NCBI RefSeq assembly: GCF_003012745.1
Contig: NZ_PXYK01000004.1
Coordinates: 186,001 to 250,000, forward strand
Direction of reading: 5' to 3'
DNA: 64,000 nt
DNA from: Kumtagia ephedrae
Lineage (GTDB): Bacteria; Pseudomonadota; Alphaproteobacteria; Rhizobiales; Rhizobiaceae
This document shows, one piece after another, positions 18,240 through 26,504 of the stretch (its first letter is position 1; each line of letters starts with the position of its first letter). The notes under the pieces were generated by a model. That model worked only from the letters and a program-made list of their open reading frames with translations, was not told the origin of the DNA and ran no database searches. The translations under genes and the position numbers were made by a program.

Positions 18240-18686
18240 AATACGCAAGACCTTCCCTGGGACAATCCGCGCTTCCGCAACTGGGTATCGGTGGCGCGTG
18301 CCTGTCATGCCGTGGAGCGGGCGCTGGGAGCGGCGCTGCAGCCGCTCGATCTCAAGCCGGCGCAGCTCGACGTGCTGATGAATCTCCACCGCCATCCCGG
18401 AATGTCGCAGCACGAGCTCGCCCGGCGGCTGCTGGTCGGCCGCTCGAACATCACCATGCTGCTGCCGCAGCTCGAAAGCCGTGGACTGCTGCGGCGCGAG
18501 GGCGACGAGAAGGACCGCCGTGTGCTGCGGTTGACGCTCACGGAGGCGGGCGAGGCGCTCCTGCAGGAGGCGCTCAAGGTGCACACCGCACTCATAGAGA
18601 AGGTGATGGCGGCCTTTTCGCCCAGCGAATGCGACCTCGTCGGCGAGCACATGCGCCGCATCGTCGAAGTGCTGAAGATCGACTGA
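18234..18686 (+). CDS. MarR family transcriptional regulator
   Basis: This 150-residue winged-helix dimer of the MarR family has LKPAQLDVLMNLHRHPGMSQHELARRLLVGRSNITMLLPQLE as the recognition region (about 40-82) and the wing REGDEKDRRVLRLTLTEAG (about 88-106). It probably represses itself and the divergent hydrolase through the two inverted repeats, releasing them on ligand binding. No Shine-Dalgarno is visible before the ATG, which itself lies inside operator 2, so the message may be leaderless. The ligand is unknown. Confidence 0.9.
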   Translation: MNNTQDLPWDNPRFRNWVSVARACHAVERALGAALQPLDLKPAQLDVLMNLHRHPGMSQHELARRLLVGRSNITMLLPQLESRGLLRREGDEKDRRVLRLTLTEAGEALLQEALKVHTALIEKVMAAFSPSECDLVGEHMRRIVEVLKID

Positions 18687-18691
18687 GCGCC

Positions 18692-19567
18692 CTACTCCGC
18701 CGGCGCCCGCGCAGGGCGCCGGCTGGACGCGCTGCCGCCGATCATCGGCCGCAATATCGGTACGACTGCAATGGCCGCACCGATCGCCAGCACCCACCAG
18801 GCCGGCCGCACCGAGAAAGCGAATTGCAGATTGGCGGCGAGCACCCGCAACGGCGGGATACCGGTGGCAAAGCCGTACCAGGCATATTCGAGCGCGGCGG
18901 TGGCAAGGGCCGACAGCACCGCGGCCGAGATCAGCACGATCGGCGACGCCAGGCTGAAGCCGCGCCAATGCGCGAGACGGTACCCCATCAGCAGCACGAA
19001 CAGGCCGCTCATCAGCGTCGCCTCGTAGACGTCGGCCTTGGTCTGCATGAAGAAGTGCAGGGCCGCCAGAATGCCGATCGCGTAAACCACCTTGTGCAGG
19101 CGGTTCCATTTGCGCCCGAGCTTCTTGATGGCCGCGTCCGTCGAGGTTGCGCCCAGGATCACCAGCCCCGTCAGTGCCACGAAGCCGATGGTGAGATAGA
19201 TCCTCAGCGTGATCTCGGAGGCGACGCGGGCAAGGTCGAGATTCTGGTCGATCACATAGAGCCCGAGATGCGCGAGCCCATAAAATAGCGCAGCGACGCC
19301 GATCATGCGGCGCACCACGATCAGCTTAGGCCAGTCGGCGATGCGCCTCAGCGGCGTCACGGCGAGCGAGATGAACAGCAGGCGGATCGCCCAGTCGCCG
19401 GTCTCGTGGATCGCCTCCGTCACAGGGCGCGGCCCCAGCGCTCCCGCGACCCAAGACCAGGCGAGCAGGACAGCCGGCACGAACAGTCCGGCAAACACCA
19501 CCGCCTTCAAGGCCGAGAACCGGCCCGCACGGTCGTTCCAGGGCATTTTTGCCGAAGCTGCCATCAC
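18692..19567 (-). CDS. MsrQ-like heme-binding membrane protein (YedZ family)
   Basis: This 291-residue integral membrane protein has a ferric-reductase-like transmembrane domain. Segments include ALKAVVFAGLFVPAVLLAWSW, LLFISLAVTPLRRI and MIGVAALFYGLAHLGLYVI, with histidines in GLAHLG, NRLHKVVY and AALHFF placed as heme ligands, as in MsrQ. MsrQ passes electrons to the periplasmic methionine sulfoxide reductase MsrP. E. coli YedZ is about 210 residues; the extra C-terminal 70-80 residues hold further hydrophobic segments. No msrP gene is in the window, so the partner must be elsewhere or different. Confidence 0.78.
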   Translation of the reverse strand: MMAASAKMPWNDRAGRFSALKAVVFAGLFVPAVLLAWSWVAGALGPRPVTEAIHETGDWAIRLLFISLAVTPLRRIADWPKLIVVRRMIGVAALFYGLAHLGLYVIDQNLDLARVASEITLRIYLTIGFVALTGLVILGATSTDAAIKKLGRKWNRLHKVVYAIGILAALHFFMQTKADVYEATLMSGLFVLLMGYRLAHWRGFSLASPIVLISAAVLSALATAALEYAWYGFATGIPPLRVLAANLQFAFSVRPAWWVLAIGAAIAVVPILRPMIGGSASSRRPARAPAE

Positions 19568-19653
19568 GACAGCCTATACGCCGATGGCGGCGGAACTGTT
19601 ACCGGACGGCTTCATCACGAGTGGGTGAAGCCGTCCGCCGGAGACAAGCCCCC

Positions 19654-20271
19654 TCACCACATTGTCTTCTTCGCCCGCTCCGGCCATTCGCGGTCGTAGG
19701 CGTCGCCGTCGATCCGCGCCGCGCTGGTCCTAGCCAGGATCTTTCCCGGGGTCGGCAGGCTATCGGCATCGACGTGCTTCCGCGGGTTCCACAGATCCGA
19801 CCGGTGGATCGCCCGCGCACACTGAAAATAGACGGCCTCGATGGTTATCACGACAACCGATCGCGCCGGCTTGCCATCCACCGCAAGGCTGGCGCAAAGC
19901 TCCGGATCGACGTCGACCACCGCCCGTCCGTTGACGCGCAGCGTGGTGCCGGAACCGGGAATGAGGAACAGCAGCCCCACCCTGCCGTCGCGCACGATGT
20001 TGCGCAGCGAATCGACCCGGTTGTTGCCGTGCCGGTCGGGCATCAGCAGCGTCTTCTCGTCGCGGATGCGCACGAAACCGCTGAGATCGCCGCGCGGGCT
20101 GCAGTCGAGCCCTTCCGGGCCGCTGGTTGCCAGCGCCGCGAAAGGCGAGGCCTCGATCAGGGCCGCGTATTCGGGAATGAGCCGGTCGAGCTCCTTCACC
20201 AGCGAGGTCTCGCCTGGCCGGCCGTACAGGGTTTCCAGTTGCTCCACGCTTTCGATGATCGGCATGTTCAA
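19654..20271 (-). CDS. PPOX-type FMN-binding flavoprotein (MSMEG_1061 family-like)
   Basis: This 205-residue pyridoxamine-phosphate-oxidase-like split barrel has ASPFAALATSGPEGLDCSPRGD, MPDRHGNNRVDSLRNIVRDGRVGLLFLIPG and TLRVNGRAV, typical of this group of FMN or F420 binders. The C-terminal DREWPERAKKTMW is also familiar in the group. Its ATG overlaps the stop of the DUF971 gene as ATGA, so the two are co-translated. Substrate is unknown; reduction of a small aromatic or peroxide compound is only a guess from the family. Confidence 0.8.
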   Translation of the reverse strand: MNMPIIESVEQLETLYGRPGETSLVKELDRLIPEYAALIEASPFAALATSGPEGLDCSPRGDLSGFVRIRDEKTLLMPDRHGNNRVDSLRNIVRDGRVGLLFLIPGSGTTLRVNGRAVVDVDPELCASLAVDGKPARSVVVITIEAVYFQCARAIHRSDLWNPRKHVDADSLPTPGKILARTSAARIDGDAYDREWPERAKKTMW

Positions 20272-20618
20272 TCCCGCGAAAGTCCCTTTTCCTCGAGCTC
20301 GGCGAGGTAGTCCTGCCAGCGCTCGTCCTTCTCATGTCCCAGCGTGTGCAAGTATTGCCAGGTGAAGATGCCGGTATCGTGAAAATCGTCGAAGGTGATG
20401 CGCACAGCGTAGTTGCCGACCGGCTCGACCTTGAGGATGGCGACGTTGCGCTTGCCCGGCACCGTGACGCGCTGCTCGGGCGAATGACCCTGCACCTCGG
20501 CAGAGGGCGACAGCACACGCAAAAGCTCGGCAGGCAGCGCGAAGGGCGCATGATTGGGGTAAGTGACCGTCAGCAGCCTGCGGTCCTTGGAAACCCGGAG
20601 TTCGGAGGGGGCTGTCAT
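20268..20618 (-). CDS. DUF971 (gamma-butyrobetaine hydroxylase-like N-terminal domain) protein
   Basis: This 116-residue single DUF971 domain reads TAPSELRVSKDRRLLTVTYPNHAPFALPAELLRVLSPSAE, then YAVRITFDDFHDTGIFTWQYL and a short charged tail. The domain occurs at the N-terminus of gamma-butyrobetaine hydroxylases and as stand-alone proteins near Fe-S or molybdenum genes. An upstream open extension to 20834 is ignored, because AGGAGAAAG sits 11 bases before the ATG at 20618. It is co-translated with the PPOX flavoprotein and divergent from moaA. Confidence 0.82.
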   Translation of the reverse strand: MTAPSELRVSKDRRLLTVTYPNHAPFALPAELLRVLSPSAEVQGHSPEQRVTVPGKRNVAILKVEPVGNYAVRITFDDFHDTGIFTWQYLHTLGHEKDERWQDYLAELEEKGLSRD

Positions 20619-20793
20619 TTTCGGTGTGCTTTCTCCTACGTCTGCCCGACTTCTTATGCCAAGACGCAGACCACTCCCAGCACCCCGGACGAATTTCACG
20701 ACCAATGCAACGGCAGACATGTCTTGATTGTCGCATGCACTCGTACGACATAGTGGTATATAGCGGTCCATGACCTGGAGGAATGCGAGAGTG

Positions 20794-21795
20794 ATGCAAG
20801 CGGACATGATCGACCCGTTCGGCCGCGCCATCACCTATTTGCGCGTGTCGGTCACCGACCGCTGCGACTTCCGCTGCACCTATTGCATGGCGGAGGACAT
20901 GACCTTCCTGCCGAAGAAGGACCTGCTGTCGCTGGAAGAGCTCGACCGGCTGACCACGGTCTTCATCGAGAAGGGCGTGCGCAAGCTCAGGCTCACCGGC
21001 GGAGAGCCGCTGGTGCGCAAGAACATCATGCATCTGGTGCGCCAGATCTCGCGCCATCTCGACAGCGGCGCGCTGGAGGAGCTGACGCTCACCACCAACG
21101 GCTCGCAGCTCGCCCGCTTCGCCGCCGAGCTCGCCGATTGCGGCGTCAAACGCATCAACGTCTCGCTCGACACGCTCGATGCGGACAAGTTCCACACGAT
21201 CACCCGCTGGGGCAATCTCGACCGCGTCATGGCCGGCATCGACGCCGCCCAGGCCGCCGGCCTCCACGTCAAGCTCAACGCGGTGGCGCTGAAGGACTTC
21301 AACGACCGCGAAATCCCCGAGCTTTTACGCTTCGCGCATGGGCGCGGCATGGACCTGACCGTCATCGAGACCATGCCGATGGGCGAGATCGACGCCGATC
21401 GCACCGACCAGTACCTGCCGCTGTCGCTGCTGCGCGCCGAACTCGAGCGGCAGTTCACGCTGACCGACATCCCCTACAAGACCGGCGGCCCCGCCCGCTA
21501 TGTCGAGGTCGCCGAGACGGGCGGCCGGCTCGGCTTCATCACGCCGATGACCCACAATTTCTGCGAGAGCTGCAACCGCGTCCGGCTGACCTGCACCGGC
21601 ACGCTCTATATGTGCCTTGGCCAGGAGGACGCGGCCGACCTGCGCATCCCGCTGCGCGCCTCGGAAGGCAACGAGCGTGTCGCGGCGGCGATCGACGACG
21701 CCATCGGCCGCAAGCCGAAGGGTCACGACTTCGTGATCGACCGGCGCACGCGCAAACCCGCCGTTTCCCGCCACATGAGCGTGACCGGCGGCTGA
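20794..21795 (+). CDS. moaA: GTP 3',8-cyclase MoaA
   Basis: This 333-residue radical-SAM enzyme does the first step of molybdenum cofactor synthesis (GTP to the cyclic precursor, with MoaC). The N-terminal [4Fe-4S] motif is [13 protein letters not shown] and the C-terminal cluster motif is [19 protein letters not shown]. The chain ends in GG, as required for activity. GGAGG and GAGAG precede the ATG at 20794, which gives [12 protein letters not shown]; the ATG at 20770 would add eight residues without a ribosome site. moaC is not next door. mobA and mobB follow after two unrelated genes. Confidence 0.94.
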   Translation: MQADMIDPFGRAITYLRVSVTDRCDFRCTYCMAEDMTFLPKKDLLSLEELDRLTTVFIEKGVRKLRLTGGEPLVRKNIMHLVRQISRHLDSGALEELTLTTNGSQLARFAAELADCGVKRINVSLDTLDADKFHTITRWGNLDRVMAGIDAAQAAGLHVKLNAVALKDFNDREIPELLRFAHGRGMDLTVIETMPMGEIDADRTDQYLPLSLLRAELERQFTLTDIPYKTGGPARYVEVAETGGRLGFITPMTHNFCESCNRVRLTCTGTLYMCLGQEDAADLRIPLRASEGNERVAAAIDDAIGRKPKGHDFVIDRRTRKPAVSRHMSVTGG

Positions 21796-21880
21796 ACGCG
21801 CATTTCCATCAGAAGTTTTGACTGGACTTCGGTGCCGCTGCGGCGCTAGCGGCATCTTCCAATTTTCAGATCAATGAATC

Positions 21881-23281
21881 ATGCAGACGGATCGCGGCCC
21901 GCAACGGGTAGCGACGCCGTATGACACCACGATGAAGCCGCAAAAGAGCAATCTCGCCGAACGGCGCCGGGAGCGCCTCGTCTCGCTGCTGTCGCGCGCC
22001 GAGCGGCAGGGTGCGCGCTGGCAGTTCTGGGTCACCTCCGGAGCCATCCTCGGGGTCGCCATCCTGTTCGCGGCGCTGAGCAAATGGGACGCCGCCTTCG
22101 GCTATTCCCTCTCGATCCTGGCATTCTTCCTGCTGGTGAACCTGCTCAACTACCTGCTCGTCCGCCGCGGCCTGCAGCCGATCTGGCTGGGGCTCGTGCT
22201 CGGGACGCTCAACATCGTGGTGCTGACCGTCGTGGTGGTGGCGCCCAATCCGTTCCACCACGACGCGCTGCCGCAGGCCATGATGCTGCGCGAGGGCGGC
22301 TTCAAATATCTGCTGATCTTCGTCTGCCTGGGCGCGCTGACGCTGTCGCCGCGGCTGGCCGCCTGGCTCGGCACGGCGGCAGCGCTCTGCTGGACGGCGG
22401 CGATCCTGTGGGTGATCGCGCAGCCGGGCACCATCGTCGCGGCGCGGCCGATGGCCGGGATCAGCGTCGGCGAGCGCCTGCGCCTCCACCTCAATCCGCA
22501 TTTCGTCGACATCGTCGAACAGGCGACCAACATCGCCGTCATCCTGATCATCGCCGGCATCATCGCCGCGGTGGTGGCGCGCACGCGCGCGCTCGCCGAG
22601 GACTACACCCGCGCCGAGCGCGCCCGCTTCAACCTCGCCCGCCATTTCTCGCCCAATGTCGTCGACGCGCTGGCCGCCGCCGACGAGCCATTCGGCCCGG
22701 TGCGCCGCCAGGAGGTGGCGGTGCTGTTCGCCGACATCGTCGGCTTCACCAACTACGCCGAGGAACACCCGGCCGAGCAGGTGTTCGAGATGCTGCGCGA
22801 GTTCCACCGGCGCATGGAGCAGGTGGTGTTCGACAATGGCGGCACCGTCGACAACTATATCGGCGACTGCATCATGGCGACCTTCGGCATTCCGCGCCCC
22901 AGCGACGACGACGCCACCCATGCGCTGCGCTGCGCCCGCGCCATGCGCGACGCGCTCGACCTCTGGAACCACGAGCGGCAGCGCGCCGGCTTCGCGCCGG
23001 TCGACGTGCGTATCGGCTGCCAGTATGGACCGGTGGTACTCGGCGCCATCGGCAGCGAGCGCAACCTGTCCTTCGCCGTCATCGGCGACACGTGCAACGT
23101 GGCGAGCCGCCTGCAGGTGGCGTGCCGCGAACTGGACGCCTCGATCTGCGTCGGCGATGCGCTGGTGCGGCGCGTCGCGCCGGCCGGCGGCGACAACCCA
23201 CTCGCCGGCCTCGTGCAGGTCGAGGCGGTCTCGGTGCGCGGCCGCGACGCTTCGGTGGACGTGTGGATCCTGCCCGGCTGA
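21881..23281 (+). CDS. class III adenylate/guanylate cyclase with membrane N-terminus
   Basis: This 466-residue protein has an N-terminal half with about six hydrophobic segments (from WQFWVTSGAILGVAILFAAL to IAVILIIAGIIAAVVA), then a class III cyclase domain (about 275-450). The first metal Asp is D285 in FADIVGF, the second is D329 in YIGDCIMATFG, and NVASRLQ supplies the transition-state Asn/Arg. Residue N325 in VDNYIGD stands where active adenylate cyclases usually carry Lys, so nucleotide preference is uncertain. A start at 21932 would remove 17 residues. It would make cAMP or a related second messenger in response to a membrane signal. Confidence 0.83.
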   Translation: MQTDRGPQRVATPYDTTMKPQKSNLAERRRERLVSLLSRAERQGARWQFWVTSGAILGVAILFAALSKWDAAFGYSLSILAFFLLVNLLNYLLVRRGLQPIWLGLVLGTLNIVVLTVVVVAPNPFHHDALPQAMMLREGGFKYLLIFVCLGALTLSPRLAAWLGTAAALCWTAAILWVIAQPGTIVAARPMAGISVGERLRLHLNPHFVDIVEQATNIAVILIIAGIIAAVVARTRALAEDYTRAERARFNLARHFSPNVVDALAAADEPFGPVRRQEVAVLFADIVGFTNYAEEHPAEQVFEMLREFHRRMEQVVFDNGGTVDNYIGDCIMATFGIPRPSDDDATHALRCARAMRDALDLWNHERQRAGFAPVDVRIGCQYGPVVLGAIGSERNLSFAVIGDTCNVASRLQVACRELDASICVGDALVRRVAPAGGDNPLAGLVQVEAVSVRGRDASVDVWILPG

Positions 23282-23377
23282 GGCAATCCGCGGCGGCGCC
23301 GCCTTGGATCAGCATGTGAGGACGGCATGCACATTGCCGCCCCGGCGCCAGGACGCTAAGCCGCCCTCACCCGCACA

Positions 23378-24313
23378 TTGGAATCCTGCCTCGTGGCCCT
23401 GTCCCCCAACCTTGCCGGCGCGCTGTTCATGGTGGTCTCCATGGCCGGCTTCACGCTCAACGACGCGCTCGTCAAATATGTGTCCGAGGGCATGAACGTC
23501 GCCCAGATCATGCTCATCCGCGGCGCCTTCGCCACCTTGCTGATCACCTTGTTCGCCTGGCACCAGGGCGCTCTGCGGATGTCCCGCCTGCTCTTTCATC
23601 CGCTGGTGCTGCTGCGGTCTTTGTGCGAACTCGGCGCGACCGTCTTCTTCCTGGTCGCCCTCGCTCATCTGCCGATCGGAGACGTCTCGGCGATCCTGCA
23701 GGCGCTGCCGCTCGCCGTCACGGTCGGCGCGGCTCTGTTTCTCGGCGAGCCGGTCGGCTGGCGGCGCTGGCTGTCGGTCGCCTGCGGCTTTGTCGGCGTG
23801 CTCATCGTCATCCGCCCGGGCTTCGCCGGCTTCAGCGTCTATTCGCTGCTGGTGCTCGCCGCCGTGCTGTGCGCGACCGTCCGCGACTTCACCACCCGCG
23901 CCGTGCCAGATCATGTGCCGACGCTGCTCGTCTCGATGATGACGGCGGCGGTCGTCGCTGTCGCGGGCGCCGCGCTGGTGCCATCCTTCGGCGGCTGGAA
24001 GCCGGTCGAGACCTGGGAGATCGTCACCCTCGCCGCCGCCGCCGTCCTGCTCTTCGTCGGCTACCAGTTCATCATCCGCTCCATGCGCACCGGCGACATC
24101 TCCTTCATCGCGCCGTTCCGATACACATCGCTGCTGTGGGCGATCCTGCTGGGCTTTCTGATGTTCGGCGAGGTTCCCGACCTGCCGATGATCGTCGGCT
24201 CCTCCATCATCGTGGCGTCCGGGCTCTACATGCTGTATCGCGAGCGTGTGGTCGGCGCGCGGCTGCCTGCGGCCCGCAGCACCGCGCCGCAGATGGCGCC
24301 CGACGGGCTCTGA
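23378..24313 (+). CDS. DMT superfamily (EamA) transporter
   Basis: This 311-residue inner-membrane protein has ten hydrophobic segments in two EamA repeats. Landmarks are AGALFMVVSMAGFTLNDALVK, RSLCELGATVFFLVALAHLP and the repeat-2 end LGFLMFGEVPDLPMIVGSSII. It is probably an exporter of small metabolites. The start is uncertain: TTG at 23378 or GTG at 23393 are the best choices, the latter giving VALSPNLAG. It lies between the cyclase and mobA with no sign of a shared role. Substrate unknown. Confidence 0.82.
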   Translation: MESCLVALSPNLAGALFMVVSMAGFTLNDALVKYVSEGMNVAQIMLIRGAFATLLITLFAWHQGALRMSRLLFHPLVLLRSLCELGATVFFLVALAHLPIGDVSAILQALPLAVTVGAALFLGEPVGWRRWLSVACGFVGVLIVIRPGFAGFSVYSLLVLAAVLCATVRDFTTRAVPDHVPTLLVSMMTAAVVAVAGAALVPSFGGWKPVETWEIVTLAAAAVLLFVGYQFIIRSMRTGDISFIAPFRYTSLLWAILLGFLMFGEVPDLPMIVGSSIIVASGLYMLYRERVVGARLPAARSTAPQMAPDGL

Positions 24314-24346
24314 GCCGTCGCAGCCGCAGGACGCACGCGGGACAGG

Positions 24347-24985
24347 ATGAGGCACGAGGACGGCATCTCAGGCGTGGTGTTGTGCGGCGGACGCTCCAGC
24401 CGCCTGGGCGGCGGCGACAAGCCGCTGCTGCGGCTCGACGGAAGGACGATGCTGCGCCTCGTCGTCGACCGGCTTCGCCCGCAAGTGGATGCGCTGGCGA
24501 TCAGCGCCAATGGCGACCCGGCGCGTTTCGCGGACTACGCCCTTCCCATGCTGCCGGATACGGTGCCCGGCTTTGCCGGCCCGCTGGCCGGCGTGCTCGC
24601 CGCCATCCGCTGGGCGGCGCACCGGCCCGGCTGCGAAAGCGTGCTGACGGTCGCGGGCGACACGCCCTTCTTTCCGGCCGATCTTGCGCAACGGCTCGCT
24701 GCGGCAACTTCGCAAACGCCCGACCGCATCGCCGTGGCGACAAGCGGCGGGCGCCGCCATCCGGTCTTCGCGCTCTGGCCGGTCGCTCTCGCCGACGACC
24801 TTGAACGCTTCCTGACGCAAGAGGGCAGCGGCCGCGTCAACACCTTCATCGATCGGCACGGAGGCATCGACGTGGCGTTTGCGCCGGTCGTCGGTGCGGG
24901 CGTCGAGCTCGATCCCTTCTTCAACGTCAACACGCCGGACGATCTTGCCGAGGCCCGGCGGCTCGCGGAGATTTTTGGCCCTTGA
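24347..24985 (+). CDS. mobA: molybdenum cofactor guanylyltransferase MobA
   Basis: This 212-residue nucleotidyltransferase fold has GVVLCGGRSSRLGGGDKPLL (about 9-28) as the GTP-binding loop and VAGDTPFFP as the metal site. It transfers GMP to molybdopterin to make the guanine dinucleotide cofactor. Its stop overlaps the TTG start of mobB, so the two are coupled. The pathway relation to moaA about 2.5 kb upstream is clear even though two other genes lie between. Confidence 0.92.
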   Translation: MRHEDGISGVVLCGGRSSRLGGGDKPLLRLDGRTMLRLVVDRLRPQVDALAISANGDPARFADYALPMLPDTVPGFAGPLAGVLAAIRWAAHRPGCESVLTVAGDTPFFPADLAQRLAAATSQTPDRIAVATSGGRRHPVFALWPVALADDLERFLTQEGSGRVNTFIDRHGGIDVAFAPVVGAGVELDPFFNVNTPDDLAEARRLAEIFGP

Positions 24986-25494
24986 CGCAGCGCGTGTTCG
25001 GCATCACCGGCTGGAAGAATTCCGGCAAGACCACCCTGACCGAACGGCTGGTGGCGGAGTTCGCCCGCCGCGGCTGGACGGTGTCGACGGTCAAGCATGC
25101 TCATCACGCCTTCGACATCGACCAGCCCGGAACCGACAGTTTCCGCCATCGCGCCGCCGGCGCCGGCGAGGTCGCCATCGTGTCGGGCGTGCGCTGGGCG
25201 CTGATGCACGAGCTGCGCGGCGACGCCGAGCCCGATCTCGACGCTATCCTGGCCAGGCTGTCGCCCTGCGACCTCGTCCTGGTCGAGGGATACAAGCGCG
25301 AACGGCACAAGAAGATCGAGGTGCGGCGGCTCGAGGCCAGGAGCCGAGAGCCGCTGGCGCCCGGCGACCCGGCGATCGTCGCCATCGCCGCCGACCACGC
25401 CGTCACCGGAACCGGCCTGCCGGTGTTCGCCCTGGACGATGTGACGGCGATAGCCGATTTTGTGGAAAACGTGACCGGTCTTGTCCGAAACTGA
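24982..25494 (+). CDS. mobB: molybdopterin-guanine dinucleotide biosynthesis adapter MobB
   Basis: This 170-residue P-loop GTPase has FGITGWKNSGKTTLTERLV at the N-terminus and VKHAHHAFDIDQPGTDSFRHRAAG, typical of MobB, then CDLVLVEGYKRERHKKIEV. The start is TTG overlapping the mobA stop (TTGA). MobB binds GTP and assists MobA but is usually not essential. About 150 bp of AT-richer sequence separate it from the ABC transporter genes. Confidence 0.92.
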   Translation: MTQRVFGITGWKNSGKTTLTERLVAEFARRGWTVSTVKHAHHAFDIDQPGTDSFRHRAAGAGEVAIVSGVRWALMHELRGDAEPDLDAILARLSPCDLVLVEGYKRERHKKIEVRRLEARSREPLAPGDPAIVAIAADHAVTGTGLPVFALDDVTAIADFVENVTGLVRN

Positions 25495-25643
25495 CGTTGC
25501 GTCGCGTCGCATGCACTAAGGTCGCGAGTGGTTTGCGATTGCTTTTTAAGCAAAAACAGTGGGAATATCCGTCGATGCAGGCGCTTTCTTGCGCCGCTGG
25601 CCACGCCTAAGGGAACGGGCGGGCCGAAACAGAGAGGAACGAC

Positions 25644-26432
25644 ATGCGTATCATGACACGTATCGCCCTGGCGGTATCGGCAGCCGCGCTGGCGGCGTCC
25701 CTTGGCGCGGCAAACGCGCAGGAGACCCTGAAGATCGGCACCGAAGGCGCCTATCCGCCCTTCAACAACCTGACCGCCGACGGCAAGCTGGAAGGCTTCG
25801 ACATCGACATCGCCAACGCGCTCTGTGACGAGATGAAGGTCAAGTGCGAGTTCGTCACCCAGGATTGGGACGGCATCATCCCGGCGCTGCAGGCGGGCAA
25901 GTTCGACGCCATCATCGCCTCGATGTCGATCACCGACGAGCGCAAGCAGAAGGTCGACTTCACCCAGAAATACTACAACACGCCGTCGGCCATTGCCGGC
26001 CCGAAGGATTCCGATCTCAAGGGCGTGACCAAGGAAGATCTGGCCGGCAAGACCATCGGCGTCGCCACCTCGACCACCCACTTCAACTATGCCACGCAGA
26101 CCTTCACCGACTCCGAGATCAAGGGCTATCCGACGAGCCAGGAGTTCCTGCTCGATCTCGCCAACGGTCGTCTCGACGCCGTCGAGGACGACGTCAGCGT
26201 GCTCGAGGAATGGCTGAAGACCTCCGACGGCGCCTGCTGCAAGATCATCGGCCAGCCTGCGCCGCAGCCCGTCGAGATCTTCGGCGAAGGCGCCGGCATC
26301 GCCGTGCGCAAGGGCGAGACCGGCCTGGTCGAAAAGTTCAACGCTGCCATCAAGGCGATCCGTGCCAACGGAAAATACAAGGAAATCAACGACAAGTATT
26401 TCGGCTTCGACGTCTACGGCGCCGAATCCTGA
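25644..26432 (+). CDS. polar amino acid ABC transporter substrate-binding protein (HisJ/ArtJ/OccT type)
   Basis: This 262-residue periplasmic protein has a signal peptide (MRIMTRIALAVSAAALAASL..., cut after ANA). The SBP_bac_3 core shows LKIGTEGAYPPFNNL, LEGFDIDIANALCDEMKVKC, IASMSITDERKQKVDFTQKYYNTPS and the aspartates of LDAVEDDVSVLEEW. This is the lysine/arginine/ornithine or opine binding group. A very stable hairpin follows the stop, ahead of the two permease genes. The exact amino acid is unknown. Confidence 0.88.
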   Translation: MRIMTRIALAVSAAALAASLGAANAQETLKIGTEGAYPPFNNLTADGKLEGFDIDIANALCDEMKVKCEFVTQDWDGIIPALQAGKFDAIIASMSITDERKQKVDFTQKYYNTPSAIAGPKDSDLKGVTKEDLAGKTIGVATSTTHFNYATQTFTDSEIKGYPTSQEFLLDLANGRLDAVEDDVSVLEEWLKTSDGACCKIIGQPAPQPVEIFGEGAGIAVRKGETGLVEKFNAAIKAIRANGKYKEINDKYFGFDVYGAES

Positions 26433-26441
26433 TAGCAAGTC

Positions 26442-26471
26442 GGCAGGCGGCGGGCATTCCCGCCGCTTGCC
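26442..26471 (+). promoter_or_regulatory. stable hairpin between binding-protein and permease genes
   Basis: GGCAGGCGGCGGG (26442-26454) pairs with the 13 bases at 26459-26471 across a CATT loop, with a single G-U. There is no T-run, so it is more likely a 3' mRNA stabiliser or partial stop that keeps binding-protein mRNA above permease mRNA than a full terminator. Confidence 0.6.
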
Positions 26472-26504
26472 GGGCAGCCCGACGGAAACTGAGAACCGTT
26501 GCCG

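Noticed and set aside
20619-20793. Possible molybdenum cofactor riboswitch before moaA.
   Set aside because: The 175-bp region shows no recognisable conserved stems of that riboswitch class, and only weak promoter-like TATATA.
25539-25553. Inverted repeat TTGCTT-TTT-AAGCAA about 90 bp before the amino acid binding-protein gene.
   Set aside because: It could be an operator, but it is a single short site in an AT-rich patch with no second copy or regulator nearby.
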